34,185 nt of DNA from Deltaproteobacteria bacterium. Its GTDB lineage: Bacteria; Desulfobacterota; Syntrophia; Syntrophales; UBA2185. The stretch is taken from positions 1-34,185 of the forward strand of contig JAPLJS010000108.1 of assembly GCA_026388545.1 (NCBI GenBank), in the 5' to 3' direction. Position numbers and translations under genes: made by a program. Position 1 is the stretch's first letter, and each line of letters starts with the position of its first letter. Below the pieces are notes generated by a model. The model saw only the letters and a program-made list of their open reading frames with translations. It was not told the DNA's origin and ran no database searches. Below are positions 23,587-31,801 of this stretch, in pieces.

Positions 23587-24996
23587 TCAGGAGATTTTAT
23601 TCATAAAATATTGCAACGCCTCCGGGCGAGAAGCAAGGTGAAGGTGGGTATAGCTTGCCAATACGCTGCCGCTTTGAAAACCTTCCCTTGCGATGTCATC
23701 GGCGCGGCGTTTTCTCACAGTATAAGCGGTAGCCCACCCTTCATTTTCTGTCAGGTCCGCGGTCAATTCCGAGTAGTGGAATTCATGGCCCCTCAGGGTT
23801 GTCCCCCTGGCGCCCCAGAGAGAATCGGCATTGAGCGTCACTTCAACATAAGCAAGGGATTTTATCCGGTCAAGCATCCTGGTTGACGCCGGGATCAGCC
23901 CAACCATCGGGTATTGAACTCCGTCTTTAGTTTCCAGGGTTCGGCTCAGGTACATCAATCCGCCGCATTCACCGTAAACAGGCCGGCCGGAGGAGGAAAA
24001 TTTCCGGATGTCCGAATGCATTTCCTCGTTGGCGGCAAGGGCCTCCGCATGTTCTTCCGGGTATCCCCCTCCGATATAGAGGGCATCAATTCCTTCTGGA
24101 AGGTGGTTGTCTGCAATCGGTGAAAAAAACTTCAGCATGCACCCCATCATTTCCAATTCATCAAAGAAATCCCTGTAATAAAAATGAAAGGCCTCATCAT
24201 AGGCAACACCTATGGATATGCGTTTGAACCGATTCCCTGTTTTAACCCCTCCCTCAATTCCTCCCGCCGGGGGAGGGAAGGTAATGGATTTTACGTCAAG
24301 AGACGGAGCTCTCCTTGCGATTTCCATCACCGTATCAACCGATGCGTACTTTTCAAAGACATCCGCAAGTCCATTGAGAACAGGCCGGGATAGGTTCCCG
24401 GTATCGGCCGTTACCAGACCGAGATGCCGGCTGGGAAGATGGGGAAACCCATCCATCGGAATGGCTCCCGCAAGGGGGGGCAGTGATGCCGAAGCGAGCG
24501 ACTCAGCGAGCCACAATGCATGGCCCTCCGAACCGCAGCGATTGGCAATAACCCCGGCCACCCTCAAACCTGCTTCGAAATCGGTGTAGCCTTTCACGAC
24601 GGCGGCAATGCTTCGGGCGATGCCGTAGACATCCACAACCAGAAGCACGGGGGCATCAAGCCAGCGTGCGATTTCCGCTGTGCTCCCCGCGGAGCTGTCG
24701 GGATCGGCACCGTCAAAAAGGCCCATAACGCCTTCGATAACGGAGATGTCGGCGCTTTCAGACGCCCGTGCAAAAAGCCTGCAAACGTAGTCCCTGCCTG
24801 CCATCCAGCCATCGAGATTATAGCAGGGTCTCTCTGAAGCCATAGTCAGATAGGATGGATCGAGAAAATCCGGTCCCACCTTGAAGGTCTGCACCTTGAA
24901 GCCGCGCTTTCTCAATGCAGCTACGACGGCAAGGGTGACGGACGTTTTCCCCACACCGCTGTGCGTGCCTGCTATGACTATCCGGGGACTATCCAT
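23587..24996 (-). CDS. cbiA: Cobyrinate a,c-diamide synthase
   Basis: This 469-residue enzyme amidates the a and c side chains of cobyrinic acid using glutamine and ATP. The N-terminal ATPase shows G-T-H-S-G-V-G-K-T-S, K-V-G-P-D-F-L-D-P and V-I-E-G-V-M-G-L-F-D-G. The C-terminal class I amidotransferase shows Y-I-G-G-G-Y-P-E, the nucleophile Cys in Y-G-E-C-G-G-L-M-Y-L, and H-E-F-H-Y-S. The start ATG 24996 follows GGAG at 8 bases. Between the two domains the linker reads F-P-P-P-A-G-G-I-E-G-G-V-K-T, encoded by a palindromic C/G-tract repeat (24246-24277). It looks like an in-frame repeat insertion that leaves both domains whole. It lies between cbiP and cbiB. Confidence 0.95.
   Translation of the reverse strand: MDSPRIVIAGTHSGVGKTSVTLAVVAALRKRGFKVQTFKVGPDFLDPSYLTMASERPCYNLDGWMAGRDYVCRLFARASESADISVIEGVMGLFDGADPDSSAGSTAEIARWLDAPVLLVVDVYGIARSIAAVVKGYTDFEAGLRVAGVIANRCGSEGHALWLAESLASASLPPLAGAIPMDGFPHLPSRHLGLVTADTGNLSRPVLNGLADVFEKYASVDTVMEIARRAPSLDVKSITFPPPAGGIEGGVKTGNRFKRISIGVAYDEAFHFYYRDFFDELEMMGCMLKFFSPIADNHLPEGIDALYIGGGYPEEHAEALAANEEMHSDIRKFSSSGRPVYGECGGLMYLSRTLETKDGVQYPMVGLIPASTRMLDRIKSLAYVEVTLNADSLWGARGTTLRGHEFHYSELTADLTENEGWATAYTVRKRRADDIAREGFQSGSVLASYTHLHLASRPEALQYFMNKIS
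24246..24277. repeat. Palindromic repeat inserted in the cbiA coding region
   Basis: CCCTCCC (24247-24253) and GGGAGGG (24271-24277) bracket a 17-base loop that itself holds CTCCC. The composition differs from the surrounding gene and resembles the genome's C/G-tract palindromes. It is read in frame as a Pro/Gly-rich linker in CbiA. Confidence 0.6.
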
Positions 24997-25013
24997 TACT
25001 AATACTCCACTCC

Positions 25014-26600
25014 TTATATATTTCCACGTTTCATGGTATTCTCTGAAACACGCATGTCTTTCATGAGATCATCAATACCTATGATTTTAAACAGTTTATC
25101 CATATCTAAGTGTGCCCGGAAGTGTTCCGCTAACAGGTTGTATTGGTGATCCTTAAAATCGGATGCATGAACGGTGGTGCAATCATTTTCACCGGTTCTG
25201 TAATTAGCTGAGATCGTTTTCAGAAAGGCATGTCTGAAGCTGGGCATATCGAACAGGCCATGAAAATAGGTGCCCCAGACCTTACCGTCACAAGTTGCAG
25301 CCCCATCGAAGCCGTCGGAGAGGCTTCCGTTTTGTGTGAGAACACGTATCACGGGAAACATGTCGGGGCCGCGTTCTGTGACGCCCATGTGTATCTCATA
25401 CCCTTCTACGTTTTCTCCGTTTTGCTCCCAGACGCCGGCAGAACGGGACAGTATCTTTTCCCTGTGCAGGGTTGTCTCTACGTCCAGAAAACCGAGACAT
25501 TGTGTGTCTCCCGGCGTCCCTTCAATTCCGTAAGGATCGCGGATCAGCTTTCCAAGCAATTGGTAACCGCCGCATATCCCGCCGAGGTGGCCGCCGTGAC
25601 GGACGAAATCTGCAAGTGAGGTTGCCCAGCCCGTATGCCCAAGCCATTCCATGTCAAAACGGCCGTTCTTTGTGCCGGGGATAAAAATCGCATCGTACCC
25701 ATGCAGACTGCGGGGTCGTGCGAGGTAGTGGAGATTAATGGATGTGTCACATTCAAAAGGATTGAAGTCGGTAAAATTGGAGATGTGCGGCAGCCGTATA
25801 ACGCCGATGTTAATTTTCCCTGGTTCGGGACCGAACGGCGGGTCAAGCAGGAAATCAAGCGGCAGGCCGTCTTCAGAGTCTATCTGGATGTGATGGAAAT
25901 ACGGAATAAGCCCCAGGACGGGAAGTCCCGTCTTGTCTTCGATGAATTCAATGCCTGTTTTAAAAAGATCCGCATCGCCGCGGAATCTGTTGATGATGAT
26001 GCCTTTAACCCGCTTTCTGTCTTCTTTGGGGATAATATTCAGTGTGCCGATTATCTGAGCGAAGACACCACCCCGGTCTATATCGGCGACCAGAATAACC
26101 GGTGCGTCGGCGGCATGCGCCATGCGGAAATTCACAAAATCCTGGGGACGCAGATTGACCTCAGCGCAGGAACCGGCGCCTTCCATGAAGATGAGCGAAT
26201 ATGAAGACCGGAGACGTTGCAGACTGGCCAATGCCTGCTCATAAAGGTAATGTGTGTCGGAGAAGTATTCTTTTGCTTCCCTGTTTCCCAGGGGTTGTCC
26301 GTAAAGGACAACCTGGGCGCCCGTATCTGTTGACGGTTTGAGAAGCACCGGATTCATATCCACATGGGGGGCAATACGGGCAGCTTCCGCCTGGACGATC
26401 TGGGCCCGCCCCATTTCTCCGCCCTCGGGTGTGACGTAGGAGTTGTTAGACATATTCTGGGCTTTAAACGGGGCGACGCGGATGCCGTGATCATTGAAGA
26501 TACGGCAGAGGGCTGCTACCACGATGCTTTTGCCTACATCCGAACCCGTTCCGAAAACTGCGACGCATTGTGCTTTGGGCTGTTTCTCTGTCTTCTTCAT
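25014..26600 (-). CDS. cbiP: Cobyric acid synthase
   Basis: This 528-residue enzyme amidates side chains b, d, e and g to give cobyric acid. The N-terminal ATPase shows F-G-T-G-S-D-V-G-K-S, F-K-A-Q-N-M-S-N-N-S, M-N-P-V-L-L-K-P and M-E-G-A-G-S-C-A-E-V-N-L. The central part has D-I-D-R-G-G-V-F-A and I-I-N-R-F-R-G-D. The amidotransferase half has I-P-G-T-K-N, the nucleophile Cys in G-I-C-G-G-Y-Q-L-L-G, and G-Y-E-I-H-M-G. The start is taken as ATG 26600; GTG 26609 is an in-frame alternative. The upstream leader carries competing hairpins. It is distinguished from CbiA by its N-M-S-N-N and D-R-G-G-V-F-A motifs. Confidence 0.95.
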   Translation of the reverse strand: MKKTEKQPKAQCVAVFGTGSDVGKSIVVAALCRIFNDHGIRVAPFKAQNMSNNSYVTPEGGEMGRAQIVQAEAARIAPHVDMNPVLLKPSTDTGAQVVLYGQPLGNREAKEYFSDTHYLYEQALASLQRLRSSYSLIFMEGAGSCAEVNLRPQDFVNFRMAHAADAPVILVADIDRGGVFAQIIGTLNIIPKEDRKRVKGIIINRFRGDADLFKTGIEFIEDKTGLPVLGLIPYFHHIQIDSEDGLPLDFLLDPPFGPEPGKINIGVIRLPHISNFTDFNPFECDTSINLHYLARPRSLHGYDAIFIPGTKNGRFDMEWLGHTGWATSLADFVRHGGHLGGICGGYQLLGKLIRDPYGIEGTPGDTQCLGFLDVETTLHREKILSRSAGVWEQNGENVEGYEIHMGVTERGPDMFPVIRVLTQNGSLSDGFDGAATCDGKVWGTYFHGLFDMPSFRHAFLKTISANYRTGENDCTTVHASDFKDHQYNLLAEHFRAHLDMDKLFKIIGIDDLMKDMRVSENTMKRGNI

Positions 26601-26655
26601 ATTAAACACTTATACCCGGTAGGACACCACGAAGGCATGAAAATTATGCGCTGCC

Positions 26656-26745
26656 GGCGGCACAGGAATGTACCGCCTATCTGGGTGTTTGATGATCGAT
26701 TTTATCCGTACGTTTATCGATAGGCGGGGTTTTCCAACCCCGCCT
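26656..26745 (-). promoter_or_regulatory. Competing hairpins in the cbiR-cbiP gap (attenuator-like)
   Basis: In minus-strand order, AGGCGGGGTT-GGAA-AACCCCGCCT (26745-26722) makes a perfect 10-bp stem. The end of its 3' arm plus three bases, CCGCCTATC (26727-26719), can instead pair with GATAGGCGG (26681-26673). That GGCGG (26677-26673) can also pair with CCGCC (26660-26656). The first hairpin has no following U-run, so it may be only a processing or stability element. No cobalamin riboswitch core is present in this gap. Confidence 0.5.
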
Positions 26746-26767
26746 CAGACTATTTTCGTAGTAAGTA

Positions 26768-27568
26768 TTACACATAACGACTCAGGACATCCAGCGATTG
26801 ATTCAACGCCCCTTCATCGAAGATCTCCATTGTTAAAACCCTGGAATTATTCGAACCGTTGCCCAATCGGTCTATGAGGGTCGTCAACAAACCGGCGGGC
26901 AAAAAGGACAGGCTGCGGTGGTCATGTCCGTCCTCAATTCCATGGAGATGGAGCACCCGTGTCCGCGGCAGATAGCGGTCAAGGTAATCTTCCGGCGCAT
27001 ACCCGCACAGAAGGAGATGGCCGATATCAAGACAGACGCTCAGGTTATAGTCACTGATAATGTCTTCTATAACAGTGTAAGGATAATCGAGCGTCTCCAC
27101 ACACAGATCATGTGAATTAACATCCTGAAGGAGCCTCTCCACAGAGCGCCGGTGGCCGTCGATCCAGCGTTCCAGGTCCGGCGAAGGGAGTTCACCCCGC
27201 TGATCCCCATGGAAATGAAGGACATAGGCAAAGGGCGAAAGCGGGGCGGTGCGTTCGATAACGCGAAGGCACTTGTCCACAGATCGCTCCCGGACAGATG
27301 CCTCTTCATGTCCCATCCACGTGTCCAGAGGCAGGTGGATAGTGTAGGTCAGATCAGACCGTTCTGCTGTCTCTTTCAGCATCTTCACTGTGGCCGCATC
27401 CGGCAAATTGCTGAATTCATCCGATTCAAAGAGCACCAGTTCGATGTCATCCACCTTATCTGCCAGGTAGATGACATTCGGAAGGAGCTCCGCCGGAATG
27501 ATATATGAGGTCGTTCCCAGGCGGAAGGGGAATCGGTTTTTCAGAGACAAATCTCCCTTAAAATTCAA
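26768..27568 (-). CDS. cbiR: Cobamide-remodelling phosphodiesterase CbiR-like (TIM barrel)
   Basis: This 266-residue protein has the xylose isomerase/AP endonuclease 2 TIM-barrel pattern: an early R-L-G-T-T-S-Y-I-I-P, metal-binding candidates in T-I-H-L-P, L-H-F-H-G, V-E-T-L-D-Y-P and L-D-I-G-H-L, then L-H-L-H-G and a late M-E-I-F. Within a cobamide cluster this fits CbiR, described from Akkermansia, which hydrolyses the nucleotide-loop phosphoester so that an imported cobamide yields cobinamide for rebuilding with another lower ligand. The start is a TTG at 27568 with AAGGGAGG eight bases upstream. The btuB-like stop is 26 bases upstream. Assignment rests on fold pattern and context; a different barrel enzyme is possible. 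Confidence 0.8.
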   Translation of the reverse strand: MNFKGDLSLKNRFPFRLGTTSYIIPAELLPNVIYLADKVDDIELVLFESDEFSNLPDAATVKMLKETAERSDLTYTIHLPLDTWMGHEEASVRERSVDKCLRVIERTAPLSPFAYVLHFHGDQRGELPSPDLERWIDGHRRSVERLLQDVNSHDLCVETLDYPYTVIEDIISDYNLSVCLDIGHLLLCGYAPEDYLDRYLPRTRVLHLHGIEDGHDHRSLSFLPAGLLTTLIDRLGNGSNNSRVLTMEIFDEGALNQSLDVLSRYV

Positions 27569-27594
27569 AGGGAAGTCCTCCCTTATAGGAGTAA

Positions 27595-29700
27595 TTAAAA
27601 TTCATAAGCCACACTGGCAAAAACCGACCGACCTGCCCCCGGATACATGGCCGGCGAGGTTTTCCATGTAGTCTGATCGGTGAAGGTTGTCAGATGAGTA
27701 TCATACTCTTTATCAAACAGGTTGATGCCGGACAGTGAGAGAATCCAGTGTTTGTAAAGACGCTGTTGGACTTTCAGATCCGCTGTCCAGTAGGAGTTAA
27801 GAGTATAGGTGACGGTTTTCGTATCGGGATAGGTGGTGGTCTCTGTCCTGTACACGACGCGGTCACCCACGTATCGCGCCGTTGCTGTTACGGTCAGCCC
27901 GAAATTGCTTTTGTACGTAAGGTCGCCCTTGAACTGATTATCTGGTGTGTAAGATGCACGCCGTTTGACCATACTGTATTGGAAATCCGGTGGGATAAAC
28001 GGCGGCCATCCGTAATCCTGTCTGGTATATTCACGGTTTTCCTCTTCCGCGTCCGTATAGGTGTAGCTCAAGGCCAGCGTCAGGTCGTAAAATGGCCCAA
28101 TCCTGGTTCCCACTTCGAGACCGTCTGCCTTGTAGCTCGCCAGATTTATGGGGGTGAAGACGCCTTGTGAATCAGGTTCCCATTGGATCTTATCATCTAC
28201 ATTCCAGTGAAAATACGATATCGTCATGAATAACTTATCGTTAAGTAATGACTGCTCGAGAGTAACATCGGTATGCCAGCCGATTTCGGGTTTCAGATCG
28301 GCGTTTCCCCTGGTATACGGACCAGCCGGCCAGTAAAGATCGTTGGGAGTGGGCGCCAGGAAATGCTTTCCGTGATTGATCTTCAATGCCGTTGTTTCAA
28401 ACGGATTTATGACCAGGCCGAAGAGGGGCAGGTTTTGCGAGCCGAATGCTGAATTGTTTTCATGCCTGAAACCGGCTAAAGCCTTCAAGTACTGCGATGG
28501 CCTGTACTCTGCCTCCGTAAAGGCGCTTTTGGTAAATATCTGAGCTTCATTTGTTGTTTTGACGGTTTGCTTGCCGGTAGTATCCAAATCAAAACCTTCA
28601 TTCTTCCAGTCAAAGTTCTTGTATTCGCCTCCCAACAGTAGTTTGGCTCCCTCAAAGGGATAAATGTCCACATGACCGTCCGTTCCCAACACCTGATTGG
28701 TTACCCAGTTTTCATATCCCGATCCGTTGTACGCATAACGTTCGTAGTTGTGATTTTCCATGTTCGTGTAATGCCCTTTGAGATCATAACCGAACCATTT
28801 CACCGGTTTGCCCTTGACCTCAAGGACGACATGCCCGTCTTTATCACCGCTGTGATCCAACAGGGCTGCCGCCTCGCTATTGTAAAACTTTTCACCGCCG
28901 ATATAATAATCTCGTGTGCCTGAAGGCGGCTTGACACCCGGCATGCCATACTTCCTGTTTATATAATCGCCATAGAGGCTGATATCAATAATATCTTTCT
29001 TATCCAGGACCAGTTTCAGGGATGCATCGTTTTGCCTGAGATAACTGTTATCCCGAAAGCCGTCGGTCTCCGTTCTGCCGGCGGTCAGATAATATCCGAA
29101 ATTCCCTGCGACGAACATCCCATTTTCTGCCGCTACACGATACGTATTTTGTGAACCGTAACCGGCGCCAACCTTCATGTCCATTTTATCTCTCTTCGGC
29201 CTCTTTGTGATGATGTTGACTGTTCCAGCCATTGCCCCCGATCCGTAGAGAAGTGAACCGGAGCCTTTGACTATTTCGATCCGCTCGATGTTATCGATGG
29301 AAATTTTTCCTACATCCGCAATGCCTAAGGATGGGGAACCGACGTTGACGCCATTGACAAGCACCTGGGTGGCATTGCCCCGCATCCCGCGAATATGGAT
29401 CTCCTGGTTGGCGCCGCCGTAATTGCCATAGGTTTGCCAGTCGATACCCGTCTCGTTCGCCAGTAATTCCCCGATACTTTTAGCACCGGACGCCTGAATA
29501 TCCTTTTTGTCTATGATGATGACAGCATTGGGAATGTCCTTCCGCTTTTCCGGGGTTTTCGTAGCTGTAACAACAACCTCTTCCAGTGTGATTGCGGATT
29601 CCTGAGATCCATCATTCTGCGCAGCGAAAACATAATGGGCCGTACCTATAATCAGCACGGCAGCAATAAAAATAACGAACCATTTTGACTTGATTTTCAT
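27595..29700 (-). CDS. btuB: TonB-dependent outer-membrane receptor, BtuB-like
   Basis: This 701-residue protein is a TonB-dependent receptor. It has a signal peptide (1-26, ending F-A-A), a TonB box region E-E-V-V-V-T-A-T-K-T-P-E-K, a plug domain with I-H-I-R-G-M-R-G-N, V-L-V-N-G-V and I-E-R-I-E-I-V-K-G-S-G-S-L-L-Y-G-S-G-A-M-A-G, and a long beta barrel ending in aromatic A-Y-E-F. Energy for import comes from TonB-ExbBD, not encoded here. Cobamide as substrate is inferred from the cobalamin riboswitch immediately upstream (29742-29901) and the flanking btu/cbi genes. ATG 29700 follows AAAGGAG. Its length is somewhat above E. coli BtuB (614 aa). Confidence 0.93.
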   Translation of the reverse strand: MKIKSKWFVIFIAAVLIIGTAHYVFAAQNDGSQESAITLEEVVVTATKTPEKRKDIPNAVIIIDKKDIQASGAKSIGELLANETGIDWQTYGNYGGANQEIHIRGMRGNATQVLVNGVNVGSPSLGIADVGKISIDNIERIEIVKGSGSLLYGSGAMAGTVNIITKRPKRDKMDMKVGAGYGSQNTYRVAAENGMFVAGNFGYYLTAGRTETDGFRDNSYLRQNDASLKLVLDKKDIIDISLYGDYINRKYGMPGVKPPSGTRDYYIGGEKFYNSEAAALLDHSGDKDGHVVLEVKGKPVKWFGYDLKGHYTNMENHNYERYAYNGSGYENWVTNQVLGTDGHVDIYPFEGAKLLLGGEYKNFDWKNEGFDLDTTGKQTVKTTNEAQIFTKSAFTEAEYRPSQYLKALAGFRHENNSAFGSQNLPLFGLVINPFETTALKINHGKHFLAPTPNDLYWPAGPYTRGNADLKPEIGWHTDVTLEQSLLNDKLFMTISYFHWNVDDKIQWEPDSQGVFTPINLASYKADGLEVGTRIGPFYDLTLALSYTYTDAEEENREYTRQDYGWPPFIPPDFQYSMVKRRASYTPDNQFKGDLTYKSNFGLTVTATARYVGDRVVYRTETTTYPDTKTVTYTLNSYWTADLKVQQRLYKHWILSLSGINLFDKEYDTHLTTFTDQTTWKTSPAMYPGAGRSVFASVAYEF

Positions 29701-29741
29701 TTGACGTTTCTCCTTTCCCCCTCGGGAATGTAGTTATTTGG

Positions 29742-29901
29742 TCCATCAGATGAGTGTCCTGGCTTGCGGCTTGTACCTTGCACCTACCATCCACGCCTTC
29801 CCGGTCTTCCTCAAAAAAGACCCGTGGCATCGTGTGGATTTCGTTCCGCTCACAGTTGCGGGGCAGCGCCGGAGTTGGACCGGCTTCCTCCCTCCGATGG
29901 A
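29742..29901 (-). ncRNA. Cobalamin riboswitch upstream of btuB, overlapping the ATPase gene
   Basis: Read on the minus strand, the order of conserved elements matches the B12 aptamer: GGAAGCCGGT...ACTCCGGC, CCCCGCAACTGTGA (29863-29850), GCCAC (29828-29824), GGGAAGGC (29802-29795) and a B12-box-like AAGCCAGG (29765-29758). A closing stem pairs TCCATC (29901-29896) with GATGGA (29747-29742). It lies about 40 bases before the btuB start. Its 5' third is also the 3' end of the ATPase gene, whose TGA stop (29852-29850) is the last three bases of the conserved CAACTGTGA element. Cobalamin binding should lower btuB expression; whether by termination or by hiding the ribosome site is not clear from sequence. 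Confidence 0.88.
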
Positions 29902-30680
29902 TGTGAACTCAAAAGGGTGACCCGTGGCTGACCGGTCACCGGATTTCTGTCGACAGTTACATTTGTTTCGTATACTTCCCTGATATGTGATTCTGTTATT
30001 GCCTCGTCAGGACTTCCGAGGCAGTGAACATTGCCGTTTCGCATAAGAATGAGCCTGTCACAATACGACGATGCTAAATTGATGTCGTGTGTGACGCCAA
30101 TTACCGTGAGAGTCTGGTTTTTATTCAGCGCTTTTATTAAATCGAAAAAGTCGATCTGATGCCGTATGTCCAAAAAGGCCGTCGGCTCATCAAGGAGCAT
30201 TATCTGGGGCTGCTGGGCCAGGGCTCTTGCAATCAGTACCCTTTGACGCTCACCGGCGCTTAAGGCATTCATGCTCCGGTTCATCAAAGAAAGGGTATCC
30301 GTCATCTCCATGGCCTGACGGGCAATGGTGAAGTCTGTTTCTCCTTCGAACCTCCATTTACCTAAATGCGGCGCCCGTCCCATTAAAACGATCTCCTGAA
30401 CAGTGAAGGGAAAAATCATCGAGGATTCCTGGGGTACAACGGCGATAATCTTTGCAAGATTTTCCCTCTTGAGCTTATTGCAGGACGTTTCGTTTATCCA
30501 TATCTCTCCTTCCTGGGGTATGAGAATGCCGTCGATAACATTCAACAGGGTTGTCTTACCGGAGCCGTTGGGGCCGAGTATTCCAATAAACTCGCCCTCT
30601 TTTACCTCAAAAGAGACGTTCCTGAGAACCCAGTGCTCGTTGTATCTGAATCCGATCTGTTCGAGGTTGATTATGGACAT
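29850..30680 (-). CDS. btuD: ABC transporter ATP-binding protein, BtuD/FecE-like
   Basis: This 276-residue ATPase belongs to the iron-chelate/B12 importer class. It shows Walker A G-P-N-G-S-G-K-T-T, the Q-loop V-V-P-Q-E, signature L-S-A-G-E-R-Q-R-V, Walker B I-M-L-L-D-E-P-T-A and switch G-V-T-H-D. It starts 3 bases after the permease stop, so the two form one transporter. Cobamide as cargo is inferred from the riboswitches and neighbours. The last ~17 residues (H-P-S-E-G-G-S-R-S-N-S-G-A-A-P-Q-L) look like low-complexity tail and are encoded by the 5' part of the downstream cobalamin riboswitch. No periplasmic binding protein (BtuF) gene is in the window. Confidence 0.92.
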   Translation of the reverse strand: MSIINLEQIGFRYNEHWVLRNVSFEVKEGEFIGILGPNGSGKTTLLNVIDGILIPQEGEIWINETSCNKLKRENLAKIIAVVPQESSMIFPFTVQEIVLMGRAPHLGKWRFEGETDFTIARQAMEMTDTLSLMNRSMNALSAGERQRVLIARALAQQPQIMLLDEPTAFLDIRHQIDFFDLIKALNKNQTLTVIGVTHDINLASSYCDRLILMRNGNVHCLGSPDEAITESHIREVYETNVTVDRNPVTGQPRVTLLSSHPSEGGSRSNSGAAPQL

Positions 30681-30683
30681 AGA

Positions 30684-31778
30684 TCAGACGGCCCTCCTGC
30701 GTAAGAGGTAAATGAAATAGGGGGCCCCGCACATTGCAGTAATTACACCCACCGGCAACTCGGCGGGGGCTGTGATCGTTCGGGCGAGGGTGTCCGCGAC
30801 AATAAGAAATGAACCGCCGAAGAGGGCGGAAGAAGGTAAAAGAAGTCTGTGGTCTGAGCCTAAGAGCATCCTCATCATGTGCGGAATGATCAGGCCGACA
30901 AACCCGATGGTGCCGCTTACCGATACGGCTACTCCCGTTACGAGTGAGGCGGCAAGCAGAAGAATCTTCTTGGTTTGTTCAACATTTACGCCAAGTTGCA
31001 TTGCGGTCTCTTCTCCGGTGACAATGAGATTCAGATGTCTCGAGTAGCTGTACATAACAATGAAACCGATCATTAAAAAAGAGCCTGTCAGGATGATCTC
31101 GTTCCATTCGGCGAGACTCAGATCTCCCATTAACCAGAATATAGCGCTTCGCAGTTCCTTACTGCTGGTTGTGGAAATCAGGAACATAATGACGGCAGAG
31201 AAAAAGGCATTCACGATAACGCCTGCCAGGAGAAGTGTGGTGGAGTGAAGTTCTTTCTTTGTTTTTGCAATTCCGTAAACCAGCGCGATTGTAAGCAGCG
31301 CCCCTGAAACGGCCATACCGGGAACTCCAAAAGGGATGAAGCTTATTCCCGTTATTATGGCAATAATCGCTCCGACTGCCGATCCACCGGATATCCCCAG
31401 GATGTAAGGATCTGCAAGGGGGTTGCGGAGGAGTCCCTGGAATACAACTCCTGCCGCCGAGAGGGAAGCGCCGACAATACCGGCAAAGATGATCCGGGGC
31501 AGACGAATGGAAAAAAGGATCGTCTTTTCCGTCGTAAAAAGACTGAGGTCTCCGCTATACATCCCCGACAGTAAACCTTTGAAAAGAGTTATCGTTCCCA
31601 AATTACTGGGCCCGACGAGCATCGAACTTACTGAAATGATGATTAAAACGGCAAGCAGAAAGAGACTCACCCGTATGACACGGGAGAGAGTGACAGCCTT
31701 ATCGGTTGCGTCTCTGGTTATCGCAAGGACAGAAATAGCGGAAAGTATAAAAACAGGTAGGAAAGAGTACTTAAGCAT
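30684..31778 (-). CDS. btuC: FecCD-family ABC permease, BtuC-like
   Basis: This 364-residue inner-membrane permease has about ten hydrophobic segments and the FecCD hallmarks: R-L-P-R-I-I-F-A-G-I-V-G-A-S-L-S-A-A-G, F-Q-G-L-L-R-N-P-L-A-D-P-Y-I-L-G-I-S-G-G, and the late G-F-V-G-L-I-I-P-H-M-M-R followed by E-L-P-V-G-V-I-T-A. The start is set at ATG 31778 because GGGAGG lies just five bases upstream; an ATG at 31802 lies in the riboswitch closing stem. It forms an importer with the next ATPase. Its leader is a cobalamin riboswitch, supporting a cobamide cargo over siderophores. Confidence 0.93.
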   Translation of the reverse strand: MLKYSFLPVFILSAISVLAITRDATDKAVTLSRVIRVSLFLLAVLIIISVSSMLVGPSNLGTITLFKGLLSGMYSGDLSLFTTEKTILFSIRLPRIIFAGIVGASLSAAGVVFQGLLRNPLADPYILGISGGSAVGAIIAIITGISFIPFGVPGMAVSGALLTIALVYGIAKTKKELHSTTLLLAGVIVNAFFSAVIMFLISTTSSKELRSAIFWLMGDLSLAEWNEIILTGSFLMIGFIVMYSYSRHLNLIVTGEETAMQLGVNVEQTKKILLLAASLVTGVAVSVSGTIGFVGLIIPHMMRMLLGSDHRLLLPSSALFGGSFLIVADTLARTITAPAELPVGVITAMCGAPYFIYLLRRRAV

Positions 31779-31801
31779 TGTTCCTCCCGCGAGGATATTC
31801 A

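Noticed and set aside
25635-26204. 189-codon open frame on the plus strand
   Set aside because: Antisense to cbiP motifs that are clearly conserved; no ribosome site or family resemblance.
26601-26767. Possible third cobalamin riboswitch upstream of cbiP
   Set aside because: Looked for the B12 box, GCCACTG and GGGAAG elements on the minus strand; none is present in order. Only competing hairpins remain.
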